A DNA stretch of 64,000 nucleotides, from assembly GCA_022828445.1 (NCBI GenBank), contig JAIZZJ010000014.1:1302001-1366000 (forward strand), given 5' to 3'. The notes under the pieces are model-generated. The model searched no databases. It worked only from the letters and a program-made list of their open reading frames with translations, and was not told the DNA's origin. Both the position numbers and the translations under genes were made by a program. Below, in pieces: positions 1 through 10,581 of the stretch (positions within the stretch are counted from its first letter, which is position 1; the number at the start of each line of letters is the position of its first letter). Source of the DNA: Graphiopsis chlorocephala (Eukaryota; Ascomycota; Dothideomycetes; Cladosporiales; Cladosporiaceae).

Positions 1-1679
1 CAGCATTACGATGCACTCTGCTCTTGGCAATATTGTACTTGTCTGGCTCTCATCAACCAGGGCGTCCAAAAAGTAATTCGACAGTTGCGCGCGATTTCAG
101 AAATGGTACACACCGAAGCGTCGCGTTGGCTACTAGCACAGCCACGACGTCGGATCTGACACTGCCTGAACTCTATCTATTGCCACGCCTGTGCATCGTC
201 GCATTCCCATACTAATCTCCACCTCCTGGTGCTGGGCAAACATGAAAGGCGTGCACGTGCTGCTGCAATAGCGCCATCTTGAGGAACTCTTCCGCAACAA
301 TGCTTATTCGTAACCTTCCGGACGCTCATGTGTCCGGTATATCACTTGGAAGTCAATAATCTATTGTACCCTCCTTAGGTTAGGCCAATATTACTACTCA
401 CTTGGCATACTGGGCGCAGTAGCTGTGGATGCGCCAGGAATGACCTTCATACGCAATTTTTTGTTTTTGGGTTGGTGAGTGCCGGCACCCTCCAAGCCGG
501 GACTTGTAAACTTGGGTCTGCTGCTGCCTGATAGTATTTTGACTGTTTAGGGGTCTGGTCCGTCCTCAAGAAAAATTGCAATCGCTCGCTTTCACGGCTG
601 TCGTTGAGCTGCTACTAAATTGTTATTGTTCATTGCGGATTATTGAGACTGCGTTGTATCTGAATGATGGTCGAACAATGACTGGGACTGCCAGCGCTGG
701 TGTATTCGGATGCTCTGCCTAAAGCCTTGGATCTTGGATCTTGAATCAACGCCATGAGTAACGTCTTCTGAGGCCGAGTACAAGACGGGGATTGGACATG
801 CTTCAACTCCAACACCCATAGACTCGATGAACTGTAACGCAGTCTGAGGGACCCGGATTGAAGCATGGATCACATCATATGTTAATCATCGACGCAAGCA
901 GTGCGAATGATACCTCCGTCAGAATTTATGCCTGGCATGTATTCCTTTCGACAGCCAATATCGTGTTGATCGCAAGCTTTGCATTCAAACATGCTGGTCG
1001 ATCTTCGAATGACGACAGGACGTTCGGGTCCGCATGGAAGGAAGCATGTAACGAGTCAGCCACGAGAAGAGATAATTGTGGCATATAGAAGAAGCACTGG
1101 CGAGTTCATTATTGCTGGAGGCAAGCCAACAACCCGTTTTACTCAGTTCTTAAACTTCAAAGCGGATGCTTTTCGTGGACGGAGGACCGGTGCGTTGGGC
1201 CCTGCAACAATGAAAGACGGAGAAAGAGGGGCAAGAATGAATCGCTCGAATATTATGACACAAGCGTATACATGAGGGTCATAAATATGATAGGTGTCTC
1301 TGTTAAAGGAGCGGATGATCAAAGGAGGCGAGCATGTCCAAATCACAAATGTCCGAACAACTACGCCTCAACAACCAAAATCTCAGCTGTGGCGAATCTA
1401 GGCATCTTTTGAATGCTGTAGAGAACAAATGGATCATCAATGCGATCATGTTTGCGAATCACTGCCCTTTTCTCACTGATAACAGTATGCATGTATTTGT
1501 GTGCATACATCTATGGAGTACTCGGCCATAGGGTCAATCCCCTAACCCTAGTATGCAAAATGCAGACACATGCATCTTATATGTAAGTTACATGTAATCA
1601 TCTCGTAGTTTTATTTCAGACACTTTGCTGAGAGCCATGGGCAGATCTAGCCATGACCAACCAACAACGAGCATTCAGC
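1..1679. other. gene-free stretch at left edge
   Basis: I see no reading frame with recognisable domains or coding character here. The short open frames around 630-1350 overlap each other on both strands and lack motifs. A small telomere-like motif (CCCTAACCCTA) lies near 1540-1550. The only recognisable neighbour is the thioesterase that ends at 1680. Confidence 0.5.
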
Positions 1680-2177
1680 TCACAACTTGGGCTTTGGTGC
1701 ACTCTGCCTGTACTTGTCGTGTTGACAGATAGCCAGCACCGTCCCATCACCCTCCCGTCTCATCACACCTTTGATCGTAGCCAGCCGGCTCGTCAGCTGC
1801 AACACTTCACACTCGACCTCAATCAGCTCGCCCTCCACAGGCGGTCGGAAGTACGTGACGTTGAGATTCCTGGTCACACCCGAATGCCCCCAATCCCTCT
1901 TGCAAGCGAAGACGGCCATGCTTGTCGCGTTGTCGAAGAAAGTTGCTATTGCGCCGCCGTGGATGGTTTTGGCGACCGGATGGTTGCCGCACAAGGGCGG
2001 AATGACGAGAGACCACACGATTTTGGCATTGCTTGTGTCGGACTCTTCTGTGACCGACTTGAGAGTTGCGTGTCTGACGAAACCGCGATCGATGTTTTCT
2101 AGCGGCATGGCATCGGCGTATGCGCCGATGTATGTACGGATCTTGTCCGCTGCGGACTTGACGGCTTCTGGTGCCAT
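1680..2177 (-). CDS. hotdog-fold thioesterase (PaaI/ACOT13-like)
   Basis: Single-exon gene of 165 aa, starting at the ATG at 2177-2175. The central HGGAIATFFD segment (around residue 73) is the typical helix-capping motif of PaaI/ACOT13-type thioesterases, which hydrolyse acyl-CoA thioesters. It is followed by the beta strands of a hotdog fold (NLNVTYFRPP, then GELIEVECEVL). The length fits a single-domain member. No targeting signal is obvious, and the C-terminus APKPKL is not a PTS1. The gene is divergent from the pirin gene, sharing a 748 bp spacer. A second thioesterase of this type lies at 27600-28292; the two are clearly different sequences, not a recent duplication. Family assignment is solid; the substrate is unknown. 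Confidence 0.85.
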   Translation of the reverse strand: MAPEAVKSAADKIRTYIGAYADAMPLENIDRGFVRHATLKSVTEESDTSNAKIVWSLVIPPLCGNHPVAKTIHGGAIATFFDNATSMAVFACKRDWGHSGVTRNLNVTYFRPPVEGELIEVECEVLQLTSRLATIKGVMRREGDGTVLAICQHDKYRQSAPKPKL

Positions 2178-2925
2178 CGCTGTGGGGATCTGGTGGAAGT
2201 GATTTCAAGACGTATGAGATTTCGATTCCTGGCTTTGATGTTCAAGTCTTTGGTTGTCATGTCCTATAAGGTCAAAGACCAAGGGGATCCAATGGCACAA
2301 GTTGCGGCTGAGAAGTCGGGTTGCCGATGCCGAGGCACACGCAGAAAGTCTACACATGGACATATCACTCATCTTAAAGACAACGAGGTTGATTTTTGAT
2401 CTGTGACTGATGATAGTGATATAGTCGATGCTGATGGTCTCATCCAATTTTGCCGGTATACGGATAGTGACCTCCATTTCGATGTCTATTTGCAATGGCA
2501 GTTGTGACGAAGCCAATGGAGTTGTACGCCAACTTGTGACCAGGATCTTATTTCTATGGTCATGTTCTGTGGGTAAACAGTGCAGACGCTATCATGGTGC
2601 TTTGCCCCCCTATCTAGATACAAGGATGATATTGTCATATGATTTTTAATCTCCATAAGGTAAGTGCTACTTGCACGCGGTCGACACGTGACTTGCTGTG
2701 AAGTGCTCAGTAGGTATCTACACTTATGACCAAGACGAACAAAGATTAATTCTAGCTAACTCAACATTAGCTAAGATCAATCGCCACTAATTAGTCGTCT
2801 TTGGTAACTTGCCTTTCGACATTTCCAATGCTATGTAAGTAGCGTTCAACACTTTCACTCTTCCAGACTCCTCTGGTCATTTCTTAAGAATCCATCCTTC
2901 TCTATAAAGACAAGCCAAATCTCTG
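2178..2925. promoter_or_regulatory. shared divergent promoter region, thioesterase/pirin
   Basis: This 748 bp gap separates two divergent start codons. A TATA-like TATAAAG lies at about 2903-2909, only about 20 bp upstream of the first pirin-frame ATG at 2926. That is too close for normal initiation there and favours one of the downstream ATGs (3013 or 3091). I see no other gene in the gap. Confidence 0.4.
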
Positions 2926-4062
2926 ATGAAGTCGTTTCTTGCAGTTTCAAGTTTCATCTGCATCATCGCAATAGCCATTACAGCTTTTTACAACAACATC
3001 GCAAACGAGTATATGCGCTCCTTCCTCAGATCGACATCCAACAACATCTCCAAAACTCTCAAGACAAACACAACAAGAACACAAAGCACGATGTCTCCTT
3101 CGTCAACATTTGTTGGCCTCCCAGTCATCCCGCCCAACGACCCTTCCCTCACAGCCACGTCTCCTAAGACCCGTGGCATCGCAAAGGTCTTCGAGGCCAT
3201 CGAACAAGCTGAAGGTGCTGGAGCTACAGTGAGGCGATCCATTGGAACGCCCAAACTCCGCAACTTCAGCCCTTTCCTCATGCTCGACCACTTCTCAATT
3301 GCTCCTGGCGCTGGCTTCCCGGATCACCCCCACCGCGGCCAAGAAACAGTTACCTACCTCCTCAGCGGCGCCGTCGACCACGAAGACTTTGCCGGCAACA
3401 AAGGCACCATCCACGCTGGCGACCTTCAGTTCATGACTGCTGGCCGTGGCATTGTACATGCGGAAATGCCCCATCTGAACGAGGATGGGTCAAGTAATGT
3501 TGGAATGCAGCTTTGGGTAGACCTCCCACGCGACCTGAAGGCATGCGAGCCTCGCTACCGCGACGTGCGCAGCGCCGAAATCCCCATCTACAACAGTACC
3601 GACGGAAAAGTCACCGTCAAAGTGATCTCCGGCCAATCCCACGGCGTCGACAGCTTGCAAGAACTCGCCTACACGCCCGTCTGGCTGCTCGATATCACAG
3701 TGCGACCTGGCGGAAGCATCACACAGCCTTTGCCCGCAGGTTGGAACGCTTTCGCATATTCGCTCAGCGGCAAAGTCACCTGGGACACTGGCGCCGAGAC
3801 GAAGCAGGTCCCTGAGTTCCACAACACTATCTTCGAGCAGAAGGGCGACAACATCAAGGCGTCTGTGCCGCAGAGCGAGAAGGAGGCTAGGTTCATTTTG
3901 GTGGCGGGTATGCCGCTGGACCAGCCTATTGTACAGTACGGACCGTTCGTATTGACTGATGCGACGCAAGTCCGTCAGGCATTGATGGATTACCAGAGTT
4001 TCTCGAATGGATTCGAGAGGGCGAGGAACTGGGAGAGTGAGATTGGAAAGTCTATGCAATAA
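2926..4062 (+). CDS. pirin-family bicupin
   Basis: Pirins are Fe(II)-binding bicupins that act as nuclear cofactors or as quercetinase-like dioxygenases. The four metal ligands are visible: H134 and H136 in HPHRG, and H178 and E180 in HAEM (numbered from 2926). The pirin N-terminal cupin is followed by the pirin C-terminal cupin (about residues 255-365). The frame is open from ATG 2926 and gives 378 aa, with a hydrophobic N-terminus like a signal anchor. ATG 3013 would give a basic, Ser/Arg-rich presequence of mitochondrial type. ATG 3091 (MSPSS) would give a normal-length cytosolic/nuclear pirin of about 323 aa. A TATA-like box at 2903 argues that many transcripts start downstream of 2926. 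The family is certain; the start is not. Confidence 0.9.
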   Translation: MKSFLAVSSFICIIAIAITAFYNNIANEYMRSFLRSTSNNISKTLKTNTTRTQSTMSPSSTFVGLPVIPPNDPSLTATSPKTRGIAKVFEAIEQAEGAGATVRRSIGTPKLRNFSPFLMLDHFSIAPGAGFPDHPHRGQETVTYLLSGAVDHEDFAGNKGTIHAGDLQFMTAGRGIVHAEMPHLNEDGSSNVGMQLWVDLPRDLKACEPRYRDVRSAEIPIYNSTDGKVTVKVISGQSHGVDSLQELAYTPVWLLDITVRPGGSITQPLPAGWNAFAYSLSGKVTWDTGAETKQVPEFHNTIFEQKGDNIKASVPQSEKEARFILVAGMPLDQPIVQYGPFVLTDATQVRQALMDYQSFSNGFERARNWESEIGKSMQ

Positions 4063-4553
4063 GCGAGGCTGGATGGTGAATAGATTGGGGGAAGATTCTC
4101 ATGTTCTTAAGATAGTTATTTATGGCACCATTGTTTTAGTGAGATTTGAAATGAATGTTCAGCATTCGAGTTCTGTGTAAGAAGTTGCGAAGTTGCATAT
4201 TTTGTAGATGTCACTAGGAACGACATTGAAGTGCTGTGAAAGAGCCGACTCGAAATTCTAACAGTAGCTCGACTTGGTAAATATTGTGTACACTTAAAAC
4301 TTCTGCCGCAGATATCGTACAGAGTCTGGAGTGGGCCACCCGTTCATGGCCTTCCTCTGCCAGGTGCCGTTGACTCTCACTCTTTCCCAAACGACCATAC
4401 CGTCTTGGTGGCGGGATGATATTGATGATCATCTCCGCATGAATCCCGGACACAATGTTTGGGTTGTTCCACCAATGTTGCCTGATCATTAACATGCCCA
4501 CGATCAAGGGCGCGCGTCGGCCCGTCATCACCAGAACCGCGACCATGTCCTCT
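4063..4553. other. convergent 3' gap, pirin/bL21m
   Basis: This 491 bp gap lies between two converging genes. A 110-codon frame on the minus strand (4214-4546) has no motif and directly abuts the 3' end of the ribosomal protein gene, so I treat it as chance. Nothing else is seen. Confidence 0.4.
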
Positions 4554-5393
4554 TCAGTTGACCATGCCGCTGTTCAGCTCATCCTCGGTCCGTAAACGCA
4601 CCTCCTTAATCTTCAAGATGGTGTATCGGTGCTTGCTCTTGATGTTCTTCACCTTCCTCTGTCTTCGTTTCGTCTTCTGGAGGATCCTCAGAGGCTCACT
4701 CTCCACACCCATTACCACCGCCCTGCACACAAACAGCCTGTCATCCAGATAAGGGTACTTGCCCTTGGCGATGTGAGGAATAAAGTGTGGCGCTGCGACC
4801 GCGTTGGGTGAGCTTGCAAGAGATCCTTCGGGCATCACGCGGCTGGTGGAAGCCAGGTTTCCTGTTGTCGGGTCCAGAACCTCTATTGTTTGCATAGTCG
4901 GGCTTTTCAGCTTAGCCGTCTGGACGGCAGCCTTAAGTGTGTAGTCTCTTGAACCAAGGTGTGTCGCACGGTCGAGGCGGATGATGTCGCCGGGTTCGAC
5001 GCCCTTCATGTAGAAGGGCAGTCTGAGGGTATCACCTTGGGTAAGGAGGTAAGGTTGCGCATGGATGTGTGCGGAGATGTAGTGAGGTCCTTGGGCGCGG
5101 AGGAGAGGCAGCATCTCGCGCACTTCAGGCGAGATTTCCAGAGGTGCTCTCGCGCCTGCCGCTGGTGAGGGAAGTGCTTGTGCATTCGTCTTGGGCTTTT
5201 TAGCCAAGGTCTGGTCCAGGACATTCTGCATGTGTGCCAAATGTTGCACGGTCGAGGATTCGGTGTTGCTCTTCTCGGTGGCATTTGCGGCGGTAGAGAG
5301 GTTGGCGGTCCATGGTAGGAGGAATGTGGGTGGGAGCTGACCGCGGCTGTCCAATACCGCCCGCCTGAGCGTTCGTGAGATTATGCTGGCCAT
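4554..5393 (-). CDS. mitochondrial large-subunit ribosomal protein bL21m
   Basis: Single-exon gene of 279 aa, starting at the ATG at 5393-5391. The open frame extends further upstream, but only from a GTG codon. The Arg/Ser-rich start MASIISRTLRRAV resembles a mitochondrial presequence. The L21 domain runs from about residue 110 to the end. It contains the L21-type sheet (HIHAQPYLLTQGDTLRLPF, PGDIIRLDRATHLGSRDYTL), a fungal insertion, and the conserved basic tail QKTKRRQRKVKNIKSKHR followed by YTILKI. It should be a structural protein of the mitoribosomal 54S subunit, the homologue of yeast MRPL49. It is divergent from NSA2 with only 235 bp between start codons, so both ribosome-related genes may share a promoter. 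Confidence 0.92.
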   Translation of the reverse strand: MASIISRTLRRAVLDSRGQLPPTFLLPWTANLSTAANATEKSNTESSTVQHLAHMQNVLDQTLAKKPKTNAQALPSPAAGARAPLEISPEVREMLPLLRAQGPHYISAHIHAQPYLLTQGDTLRLPFYMKGVEPGDIIRLDRATHLGSRDYTLKAAVQTAKLKSPTMQTIEVLDPTTGNLASTSRVMPEGSLASSPNAVAAPHFIPHIAKGKYPYLDDRLFVCRAVVMGVESEPLRILQKTKRRQRKVKNIKSKHRYTILKIKEVRLRTEDELNSGMVN

Positions 5394-5628
5394 TGTGATA
5401 TTTCGATTTGTATTGCACGCTCCCACTCGAGATGGCCGCGTCTTGCTTGCTGGCTGCGTCTAGGAGAATGGATTCTTGCGGGCAGCGGAGGTCTCGCTCG
5501 CGCCTGCCTCGCTACATCGGCGCTTACTCGGCTGTCCCCGTCCAGGCCCTGGCTTTCCATTTTGCCTCTCGAGATTCTTTTCATACTGATACACCACACC
5601 ACCAACTACATATCCACCCACCGCCGCC
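5394..5628. promoter_or_regulatory. compact bidirectional promoter, bL21m/NSA2
   Basis: Only 235 bp separate the two divergent start codons, so both core promoters must lie here. The spacer is GC-rich near the middle and ends in a CA/CCACC-rich leader before the NSA2 ATG. No clear TATA box is seen. Confidence 0.55.
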
Positions 5629-6467
5629 ATGCCTCAGAACGAGTACATTGAGCGCTTCACGAAGCAGCACGGAAAGCGCTTCGATCATGAGGAGCGCACC
5701 CGCAAAAAGGCTGCCCGTGAGGTGCACGCCGCCTCCGAGAGGTCGCAGAACCTGCGTGGTCTGCGCGCCAAACTCTACCAGCAGAAGCGCCACAAGGAGA
5801 AGATCCAGATGAAGAAGCAGATCAGGCAACAGGAAGAGAAGAACGTCAAGGGTAACGAGCCCGCCGCACCCTCCTCCACACCACTGCCCTCATACCTGCT
5901 CGACCGTTCCAATGAGACCAACGCCAAGGCCCTCAGTTCGGCCATCAAGAACAAGAGGCAGGAGAAGGCCGCCAAGTTCTCTGTGCCTCTCCCGAAGGTC
6001 AGAGGTATTGCTGAGGAGGAGATGTTCAAGGTCGTGAAGACTGGCAAGAAGACTGCGAAAAAGAGCTGGAAGCGCATGATCACCAAGCCCACCTTTGTCG
6101 GTCCCGATTTTACCCGTCGCCCCGTCAAGTATGAGCGTTTCATTAGGCCTATGGGTCTGCGTTACAAGAAGTGCAATGTCACCCACCCCGAACTCGGTGT
6201 GACCGTGCAACTTCCTATCATCAGCGTCAAGAAGAACCCCCAAAACCCTATGTATACCCAACTTGGTGTGTTGACCAAGGGTACCATTATTGAGGTCAAC
6301 GTCTCTGAGCTTGGTCTGGTGACTGCTGGCGGTAAGGTCGTTTGGGGTCGTTGGGCTCAAATTACCAACAACTGCGAGAACGATGGTTGCGTGAATGCGT
6401 AAGTCTTGCCACGTTGATTTCTACGAAGACTTTCAACTAATAACTTCTTAGCGTCCTTCTGGTTTGA
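5629..6467 (+). CDS. NSA2: ribosome biogenesis protein NSA2
   Basis: Two exons, 5629-6398 and 6452-6467, encode 260 aa, the usual NSA2 length. The 53 bp intron (donor GTAAGT, branch-like CTAAT, acceptor TTAG) splits an Ala codon and restores the conserved C-terminus NAVLLV, which an unspliced reading would lose. NSA2 is a nucleolar factor of pre-60S particles, related to eS8 and needed for 27SB pre-rRNA processing. The N-terminal basic coiled region MPQNEYIERFTKQHGKR and the C-terminal eS8-like beta domain (ITKPTFVGPDFTRRP, then KPVKYERFIRP-type sequence) are diagnostic. The gene shares a 235 bp divergent promoter with bL21m. Confidence 0.97.
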
Positions 6468-9400
6468 GCGAATTTCGTTTGATAAGTCTATTTCGAATGG
6501 TAGCTTGTCGATCGATCGAGTCGCGATTGACGTATTACACGATCGACACAACATCACCTCTGTCTCTGGTTCTGGCGTTCTCATGGTACTCAAGGGAAGA
6601 CGCTCACGCGCACATCGACTCGCGCGAGGAATTTGACATGACGTCGTGTCAGTGCTCAGGCCGCAAACTCGCGATCGGAAGAACACTGGAGATGACTACC
6701 CTCGGGATAATTCCAACTGGCTCGGAAGCATTATCGGGAAGCGGCACCCAAATGGATGGAGCCCAAACGGCCTAACCTCCGATGATTGTCTTAGCAAAAG
6801 AGCATCCATGGAGCACAAAAACACGATACACTCGCAAGCCTCAGATTCGACTAGTCTGAGCGAATCATCCCAGTTTTCGCGACATTAGGGCGAGGTACCA
6901 CCCTCCGATTCGCTGCAGAGGAAAGCGCGAAGGATAAGCGATAGGACCACGAAGCTCCCGGCGTCTGGCGATAACTTTCGATTCTTGTTAACTCGCATCG
7001 GAAAGAAACAATATTTTAGTTACCAACCAATCTTTCATTGATACCCAAGAATCAATATTCGTAGTTAAAAAAAAACCGAAACACTTTAACAAACCTCGCA
7101 TCGGGTTCCATTCCCAACAGCCGGCCCAGTCACGCAAGCAAGTAAGTAATAAAGTACTGGGTACTTGTACCTTGCACTATAGAGGCAGATCTCACGCACA
7201 TGATGCATGCATACACACCTGCGCCGCGCGTTCCGTTCCCGCCTTCCCCGGCCGGGACTGACTGTTGCGAAGTAGTAGTGTTGGGCACTGCTGCGTCTGG
7301 TGCCGTCTCAGGTTGTATTATCTTCGGAATCTTTCAAGGAAGAATTCTCCTCTGACTCTTCGAACTGGTTCCGCTCGTGCCGTGGTTGAATTGCTTGTTG
7401 CTAGCTAGTTGCGAGACCCTTTGGGCGTTGATGGAGACGGCCGAGCAGTGCGTGGACCGGACTGGACTTGACTGCTTGACGGTAGTTCTGTTTCTGTTTC
7501 TGTTTGTGTTTGCTTTGCCTGTTCGGGGCCGCCTGCCGCTCTGCTAACTCGACCATGTGACCTTCGTTGGTTCGCTTGGGAATTCAGCCGAGGTGTTTGT
7601 TCTGGACTTTTGAAAGGTGAGTTTGCTTTTGGCCCCCACGGTAGAGCCGAGTATTGAAGGAATGGGGAATTGCGCGACGGGGCCACTGCTAGGCAAAAAC
7701 GGAGGAGATGGATGCTGTGGTGATGCCTGAGGCGACTGGGTGGATTTGATCTGAAGATGAGCAATGGGGATCGAGATTTGGGATTTGAGTGGGTGTGAGC
7801 AGGTTTGGAGTATTGGTGTCTTGCTTGTCTTATCACGCCGATCTTTGAGTCGGAGGTCGTGTGAAACGTCTACTTCGATACCATCTGCGCTTTTGTTTTG
7901 GGTTCGGATGTCTAAGGTAGCTGTGTATGATAGTCGCCTTCAATTCGAGAGGGTGCGATCTCTCTGTCAAATCGATACCTTCATGCTTAGATTGACACTT
8001 ACGTTACTAACGCGAACGGGCGCGACGAAGCTGAGGTGTTTATCCGGTCCGCTTCGCCAGTAGGAGAAAGGAATGGATGGAACGGTCATGTGAAGTCCGA
8101 ATACGATCCTGCCATGGCCCAGCGGGACAAAGCTGACTTTGGACGGATCGTGGAATTGAAATATCCCGATAACCGGACTGCCATCAAATTCTCGCTACCA
8201 AACGCCAAATCTTTAACGCATGTGATGTGTTGGTGGTGTCGTCGATCATGCCAATCATTTGCATCTACGCGATATGCTGCTGAGATTCACAGGATCTTGG
8301 CAGTGAGATTAGATGAGATGTCTATGTACGAAACTCGCTTGAAAGGTGCTGCAGACCCTTCTTACGTATAGCATTACATGTGGTGTTGAGACGCGCAAAC
8401 CTTTGGTAGCGACCGCCACACCAAGAGTGGATTGAGAGGTAGTCTGCGGGTGAGACAAGTGCCGAGCCCTCGCAAGCGTACAGTCAATGTCATCATCGTT
8501 AATGGTTTGCAGCATTCTAGTGTCATCTTCATAGTCGGAAGTACTTCGAAATTACTTGGATACACGAAGCAAGCAGTGCTCACGGAAACCTGCGCATTCG
8601 TGTTCTCGTCTTGTCCCGGGGATCAAATTACATCCTATCGCTTTAGCAGACCTGACGTTAATCTTGCCAACCCGCGTATCCGCTGTGGCTCTATGTCTAA
8701 AAACAAATCGGCGGTATGACCTCCGACTATAGTCATGTACGACAAATGATAGACGGTGTGCTGACTCGTTCGTGCTCGCGGAAGAAAAAAACAGGATTCG
8801 GACATAAGAATTGGCTTACGGAGCAATTCAAGTCTCAGCGGTGAACTGCTTGCCCTGTTTTCCATGTCATCATACACGGTCGTCGCAGTGAGCAACGGGT
8901 ATGACTGCTGCGGCTGTTGCGAGTGATAACAGAGGCTTTGTCCTGATGGGGCGGACCAAGGACGGCTGGCGACCAGCCGGAATCGATGGCGCTGCAATCG
9001 GGTGATGGCGTTCCAGTCGTTCGTGAGCGCGAGCTGCAGGTCAGCGCAATGCCCGACTATAGCGAAGGCTTCGGCTGGTTGCGAAACGCGCGACAGCTGT
9101 AGGCAGAGAGTCGCGGGCGGCGGGCCAGGCACTGGCATATTGTTATAGGCAATACCCTCGCGATTAGGCTTTGGGCTTGGTGGGTGATCGGGGCACGCCT
9201 TTTGTCTTCCTTCAGCGGTGTTCCCTGCTGGCCTCGTTGCAAATTACTTAGGTACACGTGGGAGGCTCGGGCAGGTGCTCCCGTTCACTCCCGCGCCTGC
9301 CGCTTCGATCGCGTACCAGATTTTGGGTAGCGGTCGACGACTTCACATGCTGTTTTGTGCTGTGCTATTGCGTGGTACTGTCGTAGGAACGTGAGTGATA

Positions 9401-10581
9401 CCAGACACCATGCCACCGCACGCGGATGGCCACACACCATGTCACGGGACCGCGGCCTGCTGAGACAGGCTGTCCGTTGGCGCTGCTGCTGCTGGCTGCA
9501 GAGCTCCATCGATCATGTGCTCGTGAGCGTGGGCAATGCACGACGGGCGTGCCGCCCGCATGTGCTGCTGCTGCACACGTCCACCCTCGTACACCCTCTC
9601 GTTCGACCACCCACGCAGGCCCATGAGACGCATGCTCGTGTGAGGCCCGCCTGACGCCCCGGCTCGTCGCTTGCAGTCCTAACTAATAGCACGCAAGTAA
9701 GGTACCCGTGTACAGACATTTCTGCTACGACCAGACCAGCCCACGCGGATTGGCGGTAACCGACGCACCCAAGTGGGTTTGTGCTGCACGCCGTCTCTAC
9801 TTGACCAACCACGCACGCCCGCTCGAGCTCCGCCTGCATCCCTACCCAAATCTTCAGGCTGCGCCGTTTGGGCTCTGTTGTGAGAGTAGTGCGCGCTGCT
9901 CTCTCTGCTGCTGCTGCCGCCGCCGCTGCTTGCTTGCCTGCTGCTGGCCAGCCATCCCGCGAGCGAGCGCTGCCTCCAGGCCAGCGTCTGCCAAACCAAC
10001 CCGCCGACACACTTGCCAGAGCCAGCCTGTGCCGGCGTCATCCATCCTCGCACCCGGCCAAGGCCTTGCACCTGACGTCCACCGACTGTCCCGGAGCCCT
10101 CAGTAGGGACGTGTATGAAAGCCAGCTTGACCCTGTCTCTGTTTGCCACCCAACTCCTCAATCAGCATTGATTGTCGCTGTCCAGACCCTCCTCACGCCG
10201 CCGCCCGTGGCCTGCCTCCACTCTCCGTGTATCTTCACGGGCTACAGCCTACTGCTAGCTAGCAAACACCGCCATCCGTGGCCCTCGCCGTGGCCAGCAA
10301 CCTTCCCAGCTGCGCGTGTACCCTTGCCTTGCACTCGCCCGGACACTGTTCTAACCTCGTTGTTGATCTGTCTGTCTGTCTGCCTTCGCGCGTTGCGCCG
10401 CTGAGACTCGCTCGCAGACGCTGCCCCAGTCTCGCTGCCTGCTAGTCGCTTCGGCAGCATCAAGCCGAGCAAGCCGAGTAGTTCCTCTTACACCGCTCCT
10501 CGCCGCAGCGCAGCCTCGATCGCTCGCCCGGACTGTCACCGTTTGCACGCCTGTGCATTTGTCAACTTGCTTTGCCCCGGC
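6468..10581. other. 4.1 kb gene-free region upstream of the bZIP gene
   Basis: No frame here carries a recognisable domain. The 100-170 codon frames on both strands around 9.4-10.4 kb are mutually overlapping, Cys/Arg/His-rich and follow GC-rich composition. The interval includes an A-rich run at about 7069-7077. CT-rich and GCTGCTGC-rich stretches at 9480-9500 and 9900-9940 look like leader or low-complexity sequence. Most of the right half is plausibly promoter plus a long 5' leader for the bZIP gene, as is common for regulatory genes. This is inference; an unrecognised non-coding RNA cannot be excluded. Confidence 0.4.

Noticed and set aside
4214..4546. 110-codon minus-strand frame next to bL21m
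   Set aside because: It immediately follows the bL21m stop codon, has no similarity I recognise and lies in a 3' flank.
7405..7836. 143-codon minus-strand frame
   Set aside because: Composition is Ser/Pro/Arg low complexity and there is no supporting motif or splice structure.
9513..10404. Several 100-178 codon frames on both strands
   Set aside because: They overlap each other, are Ala/Arg/Cys-rich and lack any recognisable fold; GC-rich leader sequence explains them.
10543..10581. Upstream extension of the bZIP frame
   Set aside because: The first codon is TTG; the first ATG in frame is 10582.
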